Below are positions 15,598 to 23,912 of a DNA stretch of 64,000 bases, in pieces. The first letter of the stretch is position 1, and each line of letters opens with the position of its first letter. The notes under the pieces were generated by a model. It saw nothing but the letters and a program-made list of their open reading frames with translations. It made no database searches and was not told the DNA's origin. Made by a program: the position numbers and the translations under genes. The DNA is from DASYLJ01 sp964432595 (GTDB lineage: Bacteria; Desulfobacterota; Binatia; DP-6): NCBI GenBank assembly GCA_964432595.1, contig CAYSOF010000002.1, forward strand, positions 1 through 64,000, in the 5' to 3' direction.

Positions 15598-16667
15598 TGG
15601 CCGAGCTCGACGTCGAACGGCTCAAGGAGTACGCGAAGGTCGTCTTCCGGGCGCTCGGCGGCGCGATGACGTCGGCGATGATCTGCCTCGGCGACCGTCT
15701 CGGGCTGTACCGCGCGATGGCGGACGGCGAGCCGGTCGACAGCACGGCCCTCGCCGCGAAGACCGGGCTCGCCGAGCGCTGGGTGCGCGAGTGGCTCCAC
15801 CAGCAAGGCGCCGCCGGCGTGCTCGAGCATCGCGGCGACGGACGCTTCGCGCTCTCGCCCGAGGGGTGCCAGGTGCTGGCGGTGGAATCGTCGCCGGCGT
15901 TCGGCGCCGGGTTCTTCTCGCACTTCCCGCAGATGATGTCGGTCGTCGACCGCCTGCCCGAGGCGTTCCGCACGGGGGTCGGGCTGCCGTACGACGCGTT
16001 CGGTCCGGAAGGCGCCGCGGGCATCGAGCGCGGCTTCGCGCCGTGGTTTCGCGCGCTGCTCGTGCCGCTGGCGCTTCCTGCCGTGTCGGGGCTCACGGAC
16101 ACGCTCGCGGCCGGCACCGAGGTCGCGGACGTCGGCTGCGGCGGCGGCGTCGCGCTGATCGAGATGGCGAAGGCGTTTCCGCACTCGACGTTTCACGGCT
16201 GGGACGTCTCCGAGCATGCGCTGGCGCGCGCGGAGGAAAACCGCGCGGCCGCCGGCGTCGCGAACGTCACGTTCCACGACGCGCGCCGCGATCCGATCCC
16301 CGCCGACGGCCGTTTCGGGTTCGTCACGACGTTCGACTGCCTGCACGACATGACGCATCCCGATGCGGTGATGGGCGCGATCCGGAAGGCCATCCGTCCC
16401 GACGGCGTCTGGCTCATCTGCGACATCAAGGCGCGCGACGGCTACGAGGCGAACGTCGCGAAGAACCCGATGGCGGCGATGATGTACGGCACGTCGGTGC
16501 TCACGTGCATGTCGTCGGCGCTCTCCGAGCCGGGCGGCGCGGGCCTCGGTACGCTCGGGCTGACGGCCGACCTCGCGAAGCGGATGACGCAGGCGGCCGG
16601 GTTCACGTCGTTCGAGCCGCTCGACCTCGGGCATCCGATCAACGCGTTCTACGTCGTGCGCCCCTGA
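15597..16667 (+). CDS. SAM-dependent methyltransferase with N-terminal winged helix
   Basis: 356 residues. The first ~90 form a dimerisation/winged-helix region (GDRLGLYRAMADGEPVDS, AERWVREWLHQQGAAGVL) as in O-methyltransferase and Rv2258c-like proteins. The Rossmann core carries EVADVGCGGGVALIEMAKAF and ends with the capping segment HPINAFYVVRP. Members are often annotated as transcriptional-regulator-like methyltransferases. The substrate is unknown; the cluster suggests a lipid or steroid-like molecule. Confidence 0.85.
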   Translation: MAELDVERLKEYAKVVFRALGGAMTSAMICLGDRLGLYRAMADGEPVDSTALAAKTGLAERWVREWLHQQGAAGVLEHRGDGRFALSPEGCQVLAVESSPAFGAGFFSHFPQMMSVVDRLPEAFRTGVGLPYDAFGPEGAAGIERGFAPWFRALLVPLALPAVSGLTDTLAAGTEVADVGCGGGVALIEMAKAFPHSTFHGWDVSEHALARAEENRAAAGVANVTFHDARRDPIPADGRFGFVTTFDCLHDMTHPDAVMGAIRKAIRPDGVWLICDIKARDGYEANVAKNPMAAMMYGTSVLTCMSSALSEPGGAGLGTLGLTADLAKRMTQAAGFTSFEPLDLGHPINAFYVVRP

Positions 16668-16669
16668 CC

Positions 16670-16698
16670 TTGCCAGGTCGGGACCGATCGCCTAGCTT
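16670..16698 (+). promoter_or_regulatory. promoter of the MaoC-fold gene pair
   Basis: TTGCCA (16670-16675), 17 bases, TAGCTT (16693-16698). The -10 ends 9 bases before the ATG at 16708, so the transcript would be leaderless or nearly so. Confidence 0.55.
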
Positions 16699-16707
16699 CG
16701 CCGCGTC

Positions 16708-17145
16708 ATGTCGCTGGAGTTCGACCGCGCCATCATCGGCCGTGAGTTCGACCGGACCGAGACCGAGCCCGTCTCGGCCGCGTCGCTGATCGCCTTCGCC
16801 CGTTCGCTCGGCGTGACCGAGCCGCGCTACGTCGAGGACGGCCCGGATCTGGTCGGCCATCCGACGTACTGCGTGCGGTACCGTGGCCGGAAGTTCCTGC
16901 CCGACGACCTGCCGGCGGGTCTGAACCCGCGCATGAGCCTCGACGCCGGCAAGGACATCGAGTTCGGCCGCCCGATCCGTCCCGGCGACGTCGTCTCGGT
17001 CGTCTCGAGCATCCACGACATCTACGAGAAGACCGGACGGACCGGCACGATGATCTTCCTGGTCGTGCGCTTCACGATCACCGACCAGCGCGGCGAGCAC
17101 CTCGCCACGATCGACAACCGCATGATGTTCAAGGGAACGCGCTGA
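16708..17145 (+). CDS. MaoC-fold protein, FAS1/HadA-type subunit
   Basis: 145 residues of hot-dog fold: EFDRTETEPVSAASLIAFARSLG, CVRYRGRKFLPDDLP, and IRPGDVVSVVSSIHDIYEKT as the strand after the central helix. This matches the N-terminal MaoC-like (FAS1-dehydratase) family that forms heterodimers with a catalytic MaoC partner, as in HadA/HadB or ChsH1/ChsH2. Such subunits normally bind CoA or acyl carrier but lack the catalytic pair. The partner follows one base later. Confidence 0.8.
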   Translation: MSLEFDRAIIGREFDRTETEPVSAASLIAFARSLGVTEPRYVEDGPDLVGHPTYCVRYRGRKFLPDDLPAGLNPRMSLDAGKDIEFGRPIRPGDVVSVVSSIHDIYEKTGRTGTMIFLVVRFTITDQRGEHLATIDNRMMFKGTR

Positions 17146-17146
17146 C

Positions 17147-17551
17147 GTGGCGGCCTTCGACGACGTCTTCGAAGGCGACGAGATCGGCCCGCGCGAGCTG
17201 TACCTGTCGAAGGACCAGGTCCGCGCCTACGCCAAGGCGAACGACATCACGTTCCCGCGCTTCATCGACGACGAGGGCGCGCGCGCCGAGGGGCTGCCCG
17301 GCATGATCGCGCCGGGCAACATGAGCATGGGGTTGCTGACGATGCTCGTCGAAGGCTGGGCCGGTCCGGGCTCCGTCCGGCGGATGGGCGTCACGTTCCG
17401 TGGCCTCGTCATGCCCGATCGCACCGTACGCCTGCACGGCGCCGTCACGCAGAAGGACGACGCGTCGCGTTCAGTCGAGCTCGACCTCTGGATGGAGAGC
17501 GACGAAGGCGAACGGCTCGTCATCGGCACGGCGACGGTCGCACTCATCTGA
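17147..17551 (+). CDS. MaoC-fold dehydratase/hydratase partner lacking the catalytic His
   Basis: 134 residues from a GTG, hot-dog fold. In (R)-hydratases the signature is Asp-x4-His; here the equivalent stretch is ANDITFPRFIDD, with Arg where His is expected, followed by the usual GLPGMIAPGNM helix cap. The neighbour also lacks the motif, so this pair has no obvious catalytic dyad. It may use another residue, act on a different chemistry, or bind substrate only. Confidence 0.78.
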   Translation: MAAFDDVFEGDEIGPRELYLSKDQVRAYAKANDITFPRFIDDEGARAEGLPGMIAPGNMSMGLLTMLVEGWAGPGSVRRMGVTFRGLVMPDRTVRLHGAVTQKDDASRSVELDLWMESDEGERLVIGTATVALI

Positions 17552-17570
17552 ATCGGTGCGCGGCCCTACC

Positions 17571-17599
17571 TTGTTTTCGCGGACGGCGCTGAGCTATAG
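17571..17599 (+). promoter_or_regulatory. possible promoter of the acyltransferase
   Basis: TTGTTT (17571-17576), 17 bases, CTATAG (17594-17599), about 40 bases before the GTG start. Confidence 0.4.
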
Positions 17600-17642
17600 A
17601 GCGTCGCGGGAGCAGATCAACGTGCGCGGTGGAGGCAGGGGC

Positions 17643-18458
17643 GTGAGTGGCATCGCATCATCGATCACGCTCGACGTCGGACGGACCGACGACGCATCCG
17701 CCGGCGATCCTTTCGGAATCGACCTGGAGCTGCGCGAGAAGGTGAAGCCCGCCTTCCGCTTCCTCCACGACCGCTACTGGCGCATCGAGGTCACCGGTGC
17801 GCACCACGTGCCCGCCAGCGGACCCGTCCTCCTCGTCGCGAACCACTCCGGCGCGCTGCCGTTCGACGGCGCGATGATCGTCACGGCGCTCGACAAGCAT
17901 CGTGGCCGCGCGCTGCGCTTCCTCTACGACAAGTTCGTGGCGAATCTCGGCCCCGTCGACGCGTTCTACCGCAAGGTGGGCGGCGTCGTGGCATCGCGCG
18001 AGAACGCGGTCACGCTGCTGCAGCAGGGCGAGCCGCTGCTCGTCTTCCCCGAGGGCGTGCCCGGCGTCGCGAAGCCGTTCAGCGACCGCTACCGCCTGCG
18101 ACCCTTCAGCCCCGGGTTCGCGCGCATGGCGTTGGCGCTCGACGTACCGGTCGTGCCGGTCGCCGTCGTCGGCGCCGAGGAGATCTACCCGCTGGTCGGC
18201 CGCGCCGAGAGCGTCGGCAAGCTCCTCGGCATGCCCTACGTGCCGATCACGCCGTTCTTCCCGGTGCTGGGCCTGCTCGGGGCGATGCCGCTGCCGACCA
18301 AGTGGTACATCCGCTTCGGCAAGCCGCTGCGGCTCACGGCGGGCGACGACGAGGTGCGCTACGTGCGCGCCCGCAACGAGGCGATCCGCGTGCGCCGCCG
18401 CCTGCAGGCCATGGTCACACGGCTCAAGCAGCGACGGAAATCGCTCTTCTTCGGATGA
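17643..18458 (+). CDS. lysophospholipid/glycerol acyltransferase (LPLAT)
   Basis: 271 residues with the acyltransferase motifs NHSGALPFDG (His68, Asp75), ASRENAVTLLQQG and LLVFPEGVPG, then VVPVAVVGAEEIYP. These enzymes move acyl chains from CoA or ACP to glycerol or lysolipids at the inner membrane. A helical C-terminus is rich in Arg. The GTG at 17643 is preferred for the purine-rich GGAGGCAGGGG before it. The stop overlaps the small gene that follows by ATGA. Confidence 0.85.
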   Translation: MSGIASSITLDVGRTDDASAGDPFGIDLELREKVKPAFRFLHDRYWRIEVTGAHHVPASGPVLLVANHSGALPFDGAMIVTALDKHRGRALRFLYDKFVANLGPVDAFYRKVGGVVASRENAVTLLQQGEPLLVFPEGVPGVAKPFSDRYRLRPFSPGFARMALALDVPVVPVAVVGAEEIYPLVGRAESVGKLLGMPYVPITPFFPVLGLLGAMPLPTKWYIRFGKPLRLTAGDDEVRYVRARNEAIRVRRRLQAMVTRLKQRRKSLFFG

Positions 18459-18670
18459 CGTCCATGATCGGTACCGCCGCGCGCACCTATCTCCGCATCG
18501 GTGCGGCCGTGTACCCCGTCTACGGCGACGACCTGCGCGGCTGGAGCACTCGCCCCGATGACATCAAGGGCGTCGGGCAGAGCTCGCCGTTCGTGTACGA
18601 GTCGATCGACGAGCTGTTCTTCGCGCTGGTCAACCTGACGGCGACCGGCCGCGACCGCCGCTCGAACTAG
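18455..18670 (+). CDS. small hypothetical protein
   Basis: 71 residues, starting in ATGA overlap with the acyltransferase, so probably translated with it. Mostly polar with a Tyr-rich middle (AVYPVYGDDLRGW) and an acidic helix (ESIDELFFALVNLT). No family recognised. Its TAG stop shares the bases CTAG with the stop of the convergent flavoprotein gene. Confidence 0.6.
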   Translation: MTSMIGTAARTYLRIGAAVYPVYGDDLRGWSTRPDDIKGVGQSSPFVYESIDELFFALVNLTATGRDRRSN

Positions 18671-20055
18671 CCCTCGTCGTCGCTCGCGCGTACCGAGGCG
18701 ATCACCGACCGCGCCGCGCGTCGCGCCGTCGCGAGCGTCGTCAGCAGGTCGATGCCGTCGATGGCGCACGTCGCGTCGCGTGCGAAGAAGCACGCGGCGG
18801 TGCCGCCCGTCGCATAGAGGCCGGAGATCGGCGTGCCGTTCCCGTCGAGCACGCGCCCGTCCACGTCGGTGACGAGCCCGCCGAGCGTGCGCAGGCGGGC
18901 GCCCGTGACGCGGATCGCGTGGAACGTCGGCTCGAGCGGATGGCCGCTGCGCACGCGGCCGAACGGGTCGCCGCCCAGCTCGACGTTGGCGTCGAAGTTC
19001 TCGACGGTCATCGCCAGCGGATCGAGCTCGAGGTCGAGCTGCCGCGCCAACACCTTGAGCGTCGAGCCGCTGCGCGCGCCGCGCGCCATCACGACGTGCT
19101 CGAAGTAGGGATCGAGCGACGCCTGCTTTGCGATCCGATCGTCGAAGACGAGGTAGCCGATGCGGCCGCGTTGCGCGCGCACGGCCTTCGCCAGCGGCAG
19201 CGGGTCGCCGTCCTCACCGACGAAACGCTGGCCGCTCTGGTTCACCAGGATTGCGCCGAGGGCGATCAGCGTCGCCGGCACGGGCAGGTTCGCCGGCTGG
19301 GCAAGGAACGGCGTCACCTCGATCGCGTCGAGCGCGCGGGTGGCGGCGCCGGCGCCGAGGCCGAGGCGCAGGCCGGTGCCGTCGGCGAGCGCGGGCGCCG
19401 GATGCGGCAGCTCGGCGGCATCCGGGCAGTGTTCGGTCACGAGCGCGTCGTCGCCGGCGAACCCGCCGCAGGCGAGGAGGACGCGTCCCGCGACCGCCGG
19501 CGTCCCGCGCTTGTCGGCGCGCAGCTCGACGCCGACGACGGCACCGGTCTCGTCGCGGAGCAGGGCCTGCACCTCGCTGCCGGGCCGGAGCCGGATGCGG
19601 TTGTGGCGCGAGGCCACGCGCATCAGCGCCGCAACCAGGCTCGCGCCGCCCTGCGCACCGCAGGCGTGCAGCCGATGGCGGGAATGTACGCCGGTCGGCT
19701 GGCGGGTGAGCGTCACGGCGGCGCTGCACCGGTCCGCGAGCCACTCGACGATGCCGCCGCCTTCCTCGGCCACGGCTCGGGCCACGTCGGCCTCGACATG
19801 GTGGTTCGTCACGGCGCGGAGATCGGCGAGCAGCGCGTCAGGGCCGTCCTCCAGCCCGGCGTCGCGTTGCCAGCGGCTGCCGGCTGCGGCGATCAGGCCG
19901 GCGCCCGTCGTGGCGCCGCCGCCCATCTCCTTGCCGCGCTCGAGGACGATGACGGGACAGCCGCGGTCGGCGGCGAGGATGGCGGCCATCAGTCCGCCCA
20001 CGCTGCCGCCGACGACGATCAAGTCGGCCGACTCCCGTCGTTCCGCCTGCGCCAT
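18667..20055 (-). CDS. FAD-binding dehydrogenase (3-ketosteroid-dehydrogenase/fumarate-reductase type)
   Basis: 462 residues of the FAD_binding_2 family: DLIVVGGSVGGLMAAILAAD at the N-terminus, GGGATTGAGLIAAAGSRW, the second FAD contact VAGRVLLACGGFAGDD, and the C-terminal GLYATGGTAACFFARDATC. Family members desaturate ketosteroids or reduce fumarate-like acids. Position beside GMC, thiolase and MaoC genes favours a lipid or steroid dehydrogenase. The start is the ATG at 20055, about 8 bases below a good promoter. Confidence 0.82.
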   Translation of the reverse strand: MAQAERRESADLIVVGGSVGGLMAAILAADRGCPVIVLERGKEMGGGATTGAGLIAAAGSRWQRDAGLEDGPDALLADLRAVTNHHVEADVARAVAEEGGGIVEWLADRCSAAVTLTRQPTGVHSRHRLHACGAQGGASLVAALMRVASRHNRIRLRPGSEVQALLRDETGAVVGVELRADKRGTPAVAGRVLLACGGFAGDDALVTEHCPDAAELPHPAPALADGTGLRLGLGAGAATRALDAIEVTPFLAQPANLPVPATLIALGAILVNQSGQRFVGEDGDPLPLAKAVRAQRGRIGYLVFDDRIAKQASLDPYFEHVVMARGARSGSTLKVLARQLDLELDPLAMTVENFDANVELGGDPFGRVRSGHPLEPTFHAIRVTGARLRTLGGLVTDVDGRVLDGNGTPISGLYATGGTAACFFARDATCAIDGIDLLTTLATARRAARSVIASVRASDDEG

Positions 20056-20063
20056 CGGCGTGC

Positions 20064-20093
20064 GCCTTAGCCGGGGGGCACGCGACAAGTCAA
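20064..20093 (-). promoter_or_regulatory. promoter of the FAD dehydrogenase
   Basis: Minus strand TTGACT (20093-20088), 18 bases, TAAGGC (20069-20064); only 8 bases separate the -10 from the ATG. Confidence 0.6.
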
Positions 20094-20151
20094 GGAAGCC
20101 CGAAGCCCGTGCGAGATTGCAAATCGGCCGGCAATAACGAGAATCCTCACA

Positions 20152-21117
20152 GTGGATCGGGCCCGGGGGGTAGCGCGGTGGTTGCTCCGCGTCGGCGTGA
20201 GCGCCGGCATCATCGCCTACATCCTGGTGGATGTAGACAATTCGGATCTGCGCGGCGCGCTCGCCGCGGTCCGGCTGCGCGACCTGATCCTCCCCGTGGT
20301 CATCTTCCTCGCCGGCCAGGTGCTCAGCGGCATCAAGTGGGGGATGCTCGGCCGCTCCGTCGGGCTCGACAAGTCGTGGCTCGAGTACGTCCGCTTCTAT
20401 TACATCGGCGCGTTCTTCAACGTGTTCGGGCTGAGCACGATCGGCGGCGACGTCGTCCGCGGGCTGTACCTGGGCGACGGACGACGGCCCGTCCTGGCGC
20501 TCAACTCGGTGATCTTCGACCGTGTGACCGGTCTGGCGTTGCTGATGGCCACCGGCGCGGCCGCCCTGATCGCGTTCCCGCAGTACGACTTTCCGTGGTT
20601 GCTCAGCGCCGGATGCATCGCCGGCGGGCTCGCTCTGGTGGTCGGCTGGTGGACGTGCCCGCGTCTCGTCCGCATCCTCCCGCAGAGCAACCGCATCCGG
20701 CGGCAGGTCGAGGACGACCTCGGTCCGTTCTGGCGCGACACGGCGCTGCTCCTGCGCGTTAGCGCGGTGTCGATCGTCTTCCACCTGTCGCAGGTGGCCG
20801 TGCAGTACTACATCGCGCGCGCCGCGGGCGCGCAGCTGCCGTTCTCGTACTGCCTCATCATCCACCCGATGCTGAGCCTGATGATGGCGATGCCGGTCAG
20901 CATCGGCGGCTTCGGCGTGCGCGAGGGCGGCTACCTGTACTTCCTGACGCGCATCCACGTCGAAGACTCGATCGCCGTCACGATGGGTATCCTGTGGTTC
21001 GCGATGACGGCGGCGACGGGGATCATCGGAGGGGCGATCTTCCTGCTCTCCGGCGCCGAGCTGCCGAGGTTGCGGGCGCGGGCGCAGTCGGCCGAGCGGG
21101 TCCGCGGGGTCGCGTGA
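20152..21117 (+). CDS. flippase-like integral membrane protein (LPG-synthase TM family)
   Basis: 321 residues from a GTG, with about eight hydrophobic segments and the family signatures NVFGLSTIGGDVVRGLYL and SIGGFGVREGGYLYF. This UPF0104/MprF-like TM family is linked to lipid flipping and is common next to lipid and glycolipid genes. It has no synthase domain. It diverges from the FAD dehydrogenase and ends in a long hairpin region. Confidence 0.85.
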   Translation: MDRARGVARWLLRVGVSAGIIAYILVDVDNSDLRGALAAVRLRDLILPVVIFLAGQVLSGIKWGMLGRSVGLDKSWLEYVRFYYIGAFFNVFGLSTIGGDVVRGLYLGDGRRPVLALNSVIFDRVTGLALLMATGAAALIAFPQYDFPWLLSAGCIAGGLALVVGWWTCPRLVRILPQSNRIRRQVEDDLGPFWRDTALLLRVSAVSIVFHLSQVAVQYYIARAAGAQLPFSYCLIIHPMLSLMMAMPVSIGGFGVREGGYLYFLTRIHVEDSIAVTMGILWFAMTAATGIIGGAIFLLSGAELPRLRARAQSAERVRGVA

Positions 21118-21141
21118 GCCGTCCGTCGGATGCGGTGTGCG

Positions 21142-21270
21142 GTGGGCGGCCGTGCGGGCTACGGGTCGCCGTCCTCGCCCTAAGCGCGCCGACGAAGCGC
21201 TGTACCGCCCAGCCACGACGTAGGGCGCGCTAAGGGCTGCGGGCGACCCTATGCCCGCACGGCCGCCCAC
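21142..21270. repeat. 129-bp nested inverted repeat between convergent genes
   Basis: The outer arms, starting GTGGGCGGCCGTGCGGGC at 21142 and ending with its exact complement at 21253-21270, pair over 18 bases and imperfectly for ~11 more. Inner arms CCCTAAGCGCGCC (21178-21190) and GGCGCGCTAAGGG (21224-21236) pair at 12 of 13. It could fold as one long hairpin or a cruciform. It lies between two convergent genes, so it may terminate both transcripts, or it may be a miniature repeat element. Confidence 0.75.
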
Positions 21271-21292
21271 CGCGCGATCGACGGTGGCTCTG

Positions 21293-22426
21293 CTACTGCC
21301 ACTCGGCCGCTAGGGTCACTGCGGCTAGCGTCACTTCGGCCGTTGCCACCATGTCGCTCACTTTGAGCCACTCGTGCGTCGTGTGGATCTCGCGCATGCC
21401 GGTGCCCAGGTTCACCACCTGTAGGCCGCGCTCGTTGAGGACGTTGGCGTCGCAGCCGCCGCCCATTCCGGCGCTTTCGATCGGGCGGTTCGCCTTGACG
21501 GCGGCCGCTCTGAGCAGGCGCATGATGTCGGCGTCCTCGTCGACCTTCATCGGCTCGTACATCGGCTTGATCGAGATCTCCGCGGTCGCGCCGGGATACC
21601 TCGCGACGGCGTCTTCGATGCACCGGCGCATGTGGACGCACTGGGCGTCGAGCTTCGCGTGGTCGTGGCTGCGCGCTTCGCCCTTCAGCCGCACCTCGTC
21701 GGGAATGATGTTGATGGCGCGGCCGCCGGAGATCAGGCCGATGTTCGACGTCGTCTCCTCGTCGATGCGCCCGAGACGCATCGCGACGATCGCCTCGGAG
21801 GCGACGCGGATCGCGCTGACGCCCTGCTCGGGCGCCATGCCGGCGTGCGCCGCCTGACCGCGGATCGCCACCTCGAGCAGGTTCGAGCCGGGGGCGCGCG
21901 TGAAGACGAAGCCGACGGCGTCGCTGTCGAACACGAAGCCGCGCTTCGCCGCGACCAGCGACAGGTCGAGGTGACGGGCGCCGAGCAGGCCGACCTCCTC
22001 GCAGACCGTGAACACGACGTCGATCGGCGGGTGCGGGAGGCCGCGCTCGCGGCAGACGCGGACGACCTCGCAGATGATCGCGACGCCGGACTTGTCGTCG
22101 CCGCCGAGGACCGTCGTGCCGTCGCTGCGGATGACGTCGCCGTCGACGACCGGCTTCACGCCGGCGCCAGGCTCCACGGTGTCCATGTGCGCGCAGAGCA
22201 GCATGGCCGGGGCGTCGGCGGTCCCGGGGATGCGCGCGATCAGGTTCCCGACCTCGCCGCCGACGGCGTCGCCCGCGCGGTCGAAGGCGGCCGTTCCGCC
22301 GAGGGCCGCCATCTCGTCCGCGAGGCGGCGCGAGATCGCGCCCTCGCGCCGCGAGAGGCTGTCGATCTGGACCAGCTCGAGGAAGAGGGTCTTCAGCCGG
22401 TCCGCCTGGATCACGGACCGGGACAT
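21293..22426 (-). CDS. M20-family peptidase, PepT-like
   Basis: 377 residues with the two-zinc motifs of M20 peptidases: LLCAHMDTVEPG, VLGGDDKSGVA, VCEEVGLLGARH, FDSDA and the C-terminal IHTTHEWLK. A dimerisation lid (AAHAGMAPEQGVSAI) lies between. PepT-like enzymes release N-terminal residues from tripeptides in the cytoplasm. The start at 22426 (MSRSVIQ) is preferred to an earlier Met because an opposing promoter occupies that DNA. Confidence 0.88.
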   Translation of the reverse strand: MSRSVIQADRLKTLFLELVQIDSLSRREGAISRRLADEMAALGGTAAFDRAGDAVGGEVGNLIARIPGTADAPAMLLCAHMDTVEPGAGVKPVVDGDVIRSDGTTVLGGDDKSGVAIICEVVRVCRERGLPHPPIDVVFTVCEEVGLLGARHLDLSLVAAKRGFVFDSDAVGFVFTRAPGSNLLEVAIRGQAAHAGMAPEQGVSAIRVASEAIVAMRLGRIDEETTSNIGLISGGRAINIIPDEVRLKGEARSHDHAKLDAQCVHMRRCIEDAVARYPGATAEISIKPMYEPMKVDEDADIMRLLRAAAVKANRPIESAGMGGGCDANVLNERGLQVVNLGTGMREIHTTHEWLKVSDMVATAEVTLAAVTLAAEWQ

Positions 22427-22440
22427 ACATTGCGGTCGCC

Positions 22441-22469
22441 TTGTCGCGCCAGGGGCGGGCACGTATCGT
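22441..22469 (+). promoter_or_regulatory. leaderless promoter of the PanE-like gene
   Basis: TTGTCG (22441-22446), 17 bases, TATCGT (22464-22469), then exactly 7 bases to the ATG at 22477. Confidence 0.6.
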
Positions 22470-22476
22470 GCGCGCG

Positions 22477-23460
22477 ATGGCCGCGACCGAAGGACCCGTG
22501 CTGGTGGCGGGCGCCGGCGCGCTCGGGTCGGTGGTCGGCGGGCTGCTCGCGCGACGCGGGCGGGCGGTGACGATGCTCGGACGCCGCGAGCACATGGACG
22601 CGATCGCGCGCGACGGGCTCGTCGTCGAGGGCCTCTACGGCGATCATCACGTCCGCGACCTCACCTGCGTGTCCGACGTCGATCGGCTACGCGGGTCCTT
22701 CTCGACGATCCTCCTGTCCGTCAAGTCGTGGGACACCGTCGCCATCTGCACCGCCGTCGCGCCGCTGCTCGCCGACGACGGCATCCTGATCTCGATGCAG
22801 AACGGCCTCGGCAACCTCGAGGCGGCGAGCGGCGTGGTCGGCGCGCGGCGCGTCCTCGGCGCCCGCGTCATCTTCGGGGCCGAGATCGCCGCGCCGGCGC
22901 GCGTCCGTGTGACCGTCCATGCCGCGCCCGTTCTGATCGGCAGCCCCGATCCGTCGGACGACCGCCGCCAGGAGGCGGCGACGCGCTGGGCGGCGGCGTT
23001 GGCGGACGCCGGCATACCGGCCGAGGCCACGCGGACGCTGTTGGCCGATCTGTGGGCGAAGGTCTTCTACAACGGTGCGCTGAATCCGCTCGGCGCGCTC
23101 CTCGGCGTGCCCTACGGCTGGCTGCCAGACGATCCCGACGCCCGCGCGATCATGGACGACGTCATCCGCGAGGCGTTCGCGGTCGCGCGCGCCTGCGGCG
23201 TCGTGCTGCCGTGGGCCGGCGCCGACGCCTATCGCGAGCTCTTCTACGGCCAGCTGGTCCCCTCGACGGCGCGGCACCGGTCGTCCATGCTGCAGGACCT
23301 CGAGCGGGGACGGCCCACGGAGATCGACGCCATCAACGGCTGGGTCGCCGCCCGGGGTGCCGCGCTCGGGATCTCGACCCCGGCCAATGCCCTCCTGACC
23401 CGACTGATCCACGCGCGCGTCCGGCGCGCGGCAACCGACGAGGCCCAATGGAAACGCTGA
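22477..23460 (+). CDS. ketopantoate-reductase-family dehydrogenase (PanE/ApbA)
   Basis: 327 residues. NADP-binding motif VLVAGAGALGSVVGGLLA, then SVKSWDT, SMQNGLGNLE, and the catalytic-domain segment DLWAKVFYNGALNPLGAL with the conserved Lys, ending in SSMLQDLERGRPTEIDAINGW. This is the ApbA/PanE fold; the biological substrate may be ketopantoate or another 2-keto acid, because paralogues are common. Overlaps the JAMM gene by 13 bases. Confidence 0.85.
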   Translation: MAATEGPVLVAGAGALGSVVGGLLARRGRAVTMLGRREHMDAIARDGLVVEGLYGDHHVRDLTCVSDVDRLRGSFSTILLSVKSWDTVAICTAVAPLLADDGILISMQNGLGNLEAASGVVGARRVLGARVIFGAEIAAPARVRVTVHAAPVLIGSPDPSDDRRQEAATRWAAALADAGIPAEATRTLLADLWAKVFYNGALNPLGALLGVPYGWLPDDPDARAIMDDVIREAFAVARACGVVLPWAGADAYRELFYGQLVPSTARHRSSMLQDLERGRPTEIDAINGWVAARGAALGISTPANALLTRLIHARVRRAATDEAQWKR

Positions 23461-23912
23461 AGATCGACCGCGCCGCGCTCGACGACATGTTCGCCCGCAC
23501 GCGCGCCGCCGTGCCCGAGGAGTGCTGCGGCGCCGTCGTGACGAAGGACGGCCGTGACCACGTCCGCCCGTTCACGAACATCCAGAACCGCCTGCACGCG
23601 GAGAATCCGACGGAGAACCCGCGTGACGCGAAGACGGCCTACTCGCCCGAGCCGAAGGAGCTCTTCGCCGCCATCCGCGAGGGCGACGAGCCGGGCGCGC
23701 GCCTGTCGATCTTCTACCACTCGCACGCGATCAACGGCTCGTACTTCTCCGAGGAGGACCATCGCCGCGCGATGTTCGGCGACGAACCGGCGTATCCCGA
23801 CGTCTCCTACGTCGTGCTGTCCGATGCGCGCGTCGAGGGCGAGGTGCGCGCGTTCCGGTGGGACGAGGCGGCGAAGGCGTTCGTCGAGCAGCCGATCGAG
23901 ATCCGCGAATGA
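23448..23912 (+). CDS. JAMM/MPN-type metallopeptidase
   Basis: 154 residues with a complete JAMM zinc site: a Glu in PEECCGAVV (24/25) and HSHAINGSYFSEED (His91, His93, Ser101, Asp104), the H-S-H-x7-S-x2-D spacing. Bacterial single-domain members (Mec+, QbsD) trim residues after the C-terminal Gly-Gly of ubiquitin-like sulfur carriers such as CysO or QbsE. No such carrier is adjacent, but the MoaD at 34541 has one extra residue after Gly-Gly. It overlaps the preceding gene and couples to the next by ATGA. Confidence 0.9.
   Translation: METLKIDRAALDDMFARTRAAVPEECCGAVVTKDGRDHVRPFTNIQNRLHAENPTENPRDAKTAYSPEPKELFAAIREGDEPGARLSIFYHSHAINGSYFSEEDHRRAMFGDEPAYPDVSYVVLSDARVEGEVRAFRWDEAAKAFVEQPIEIRE

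Noticed and set aside
21118..21292. A small gene between the flippase-like protein and the peptidase
   Set aside because: Frames there lie inside the inverted repeat and read as Arg/Ala-rich strings with no start signal.
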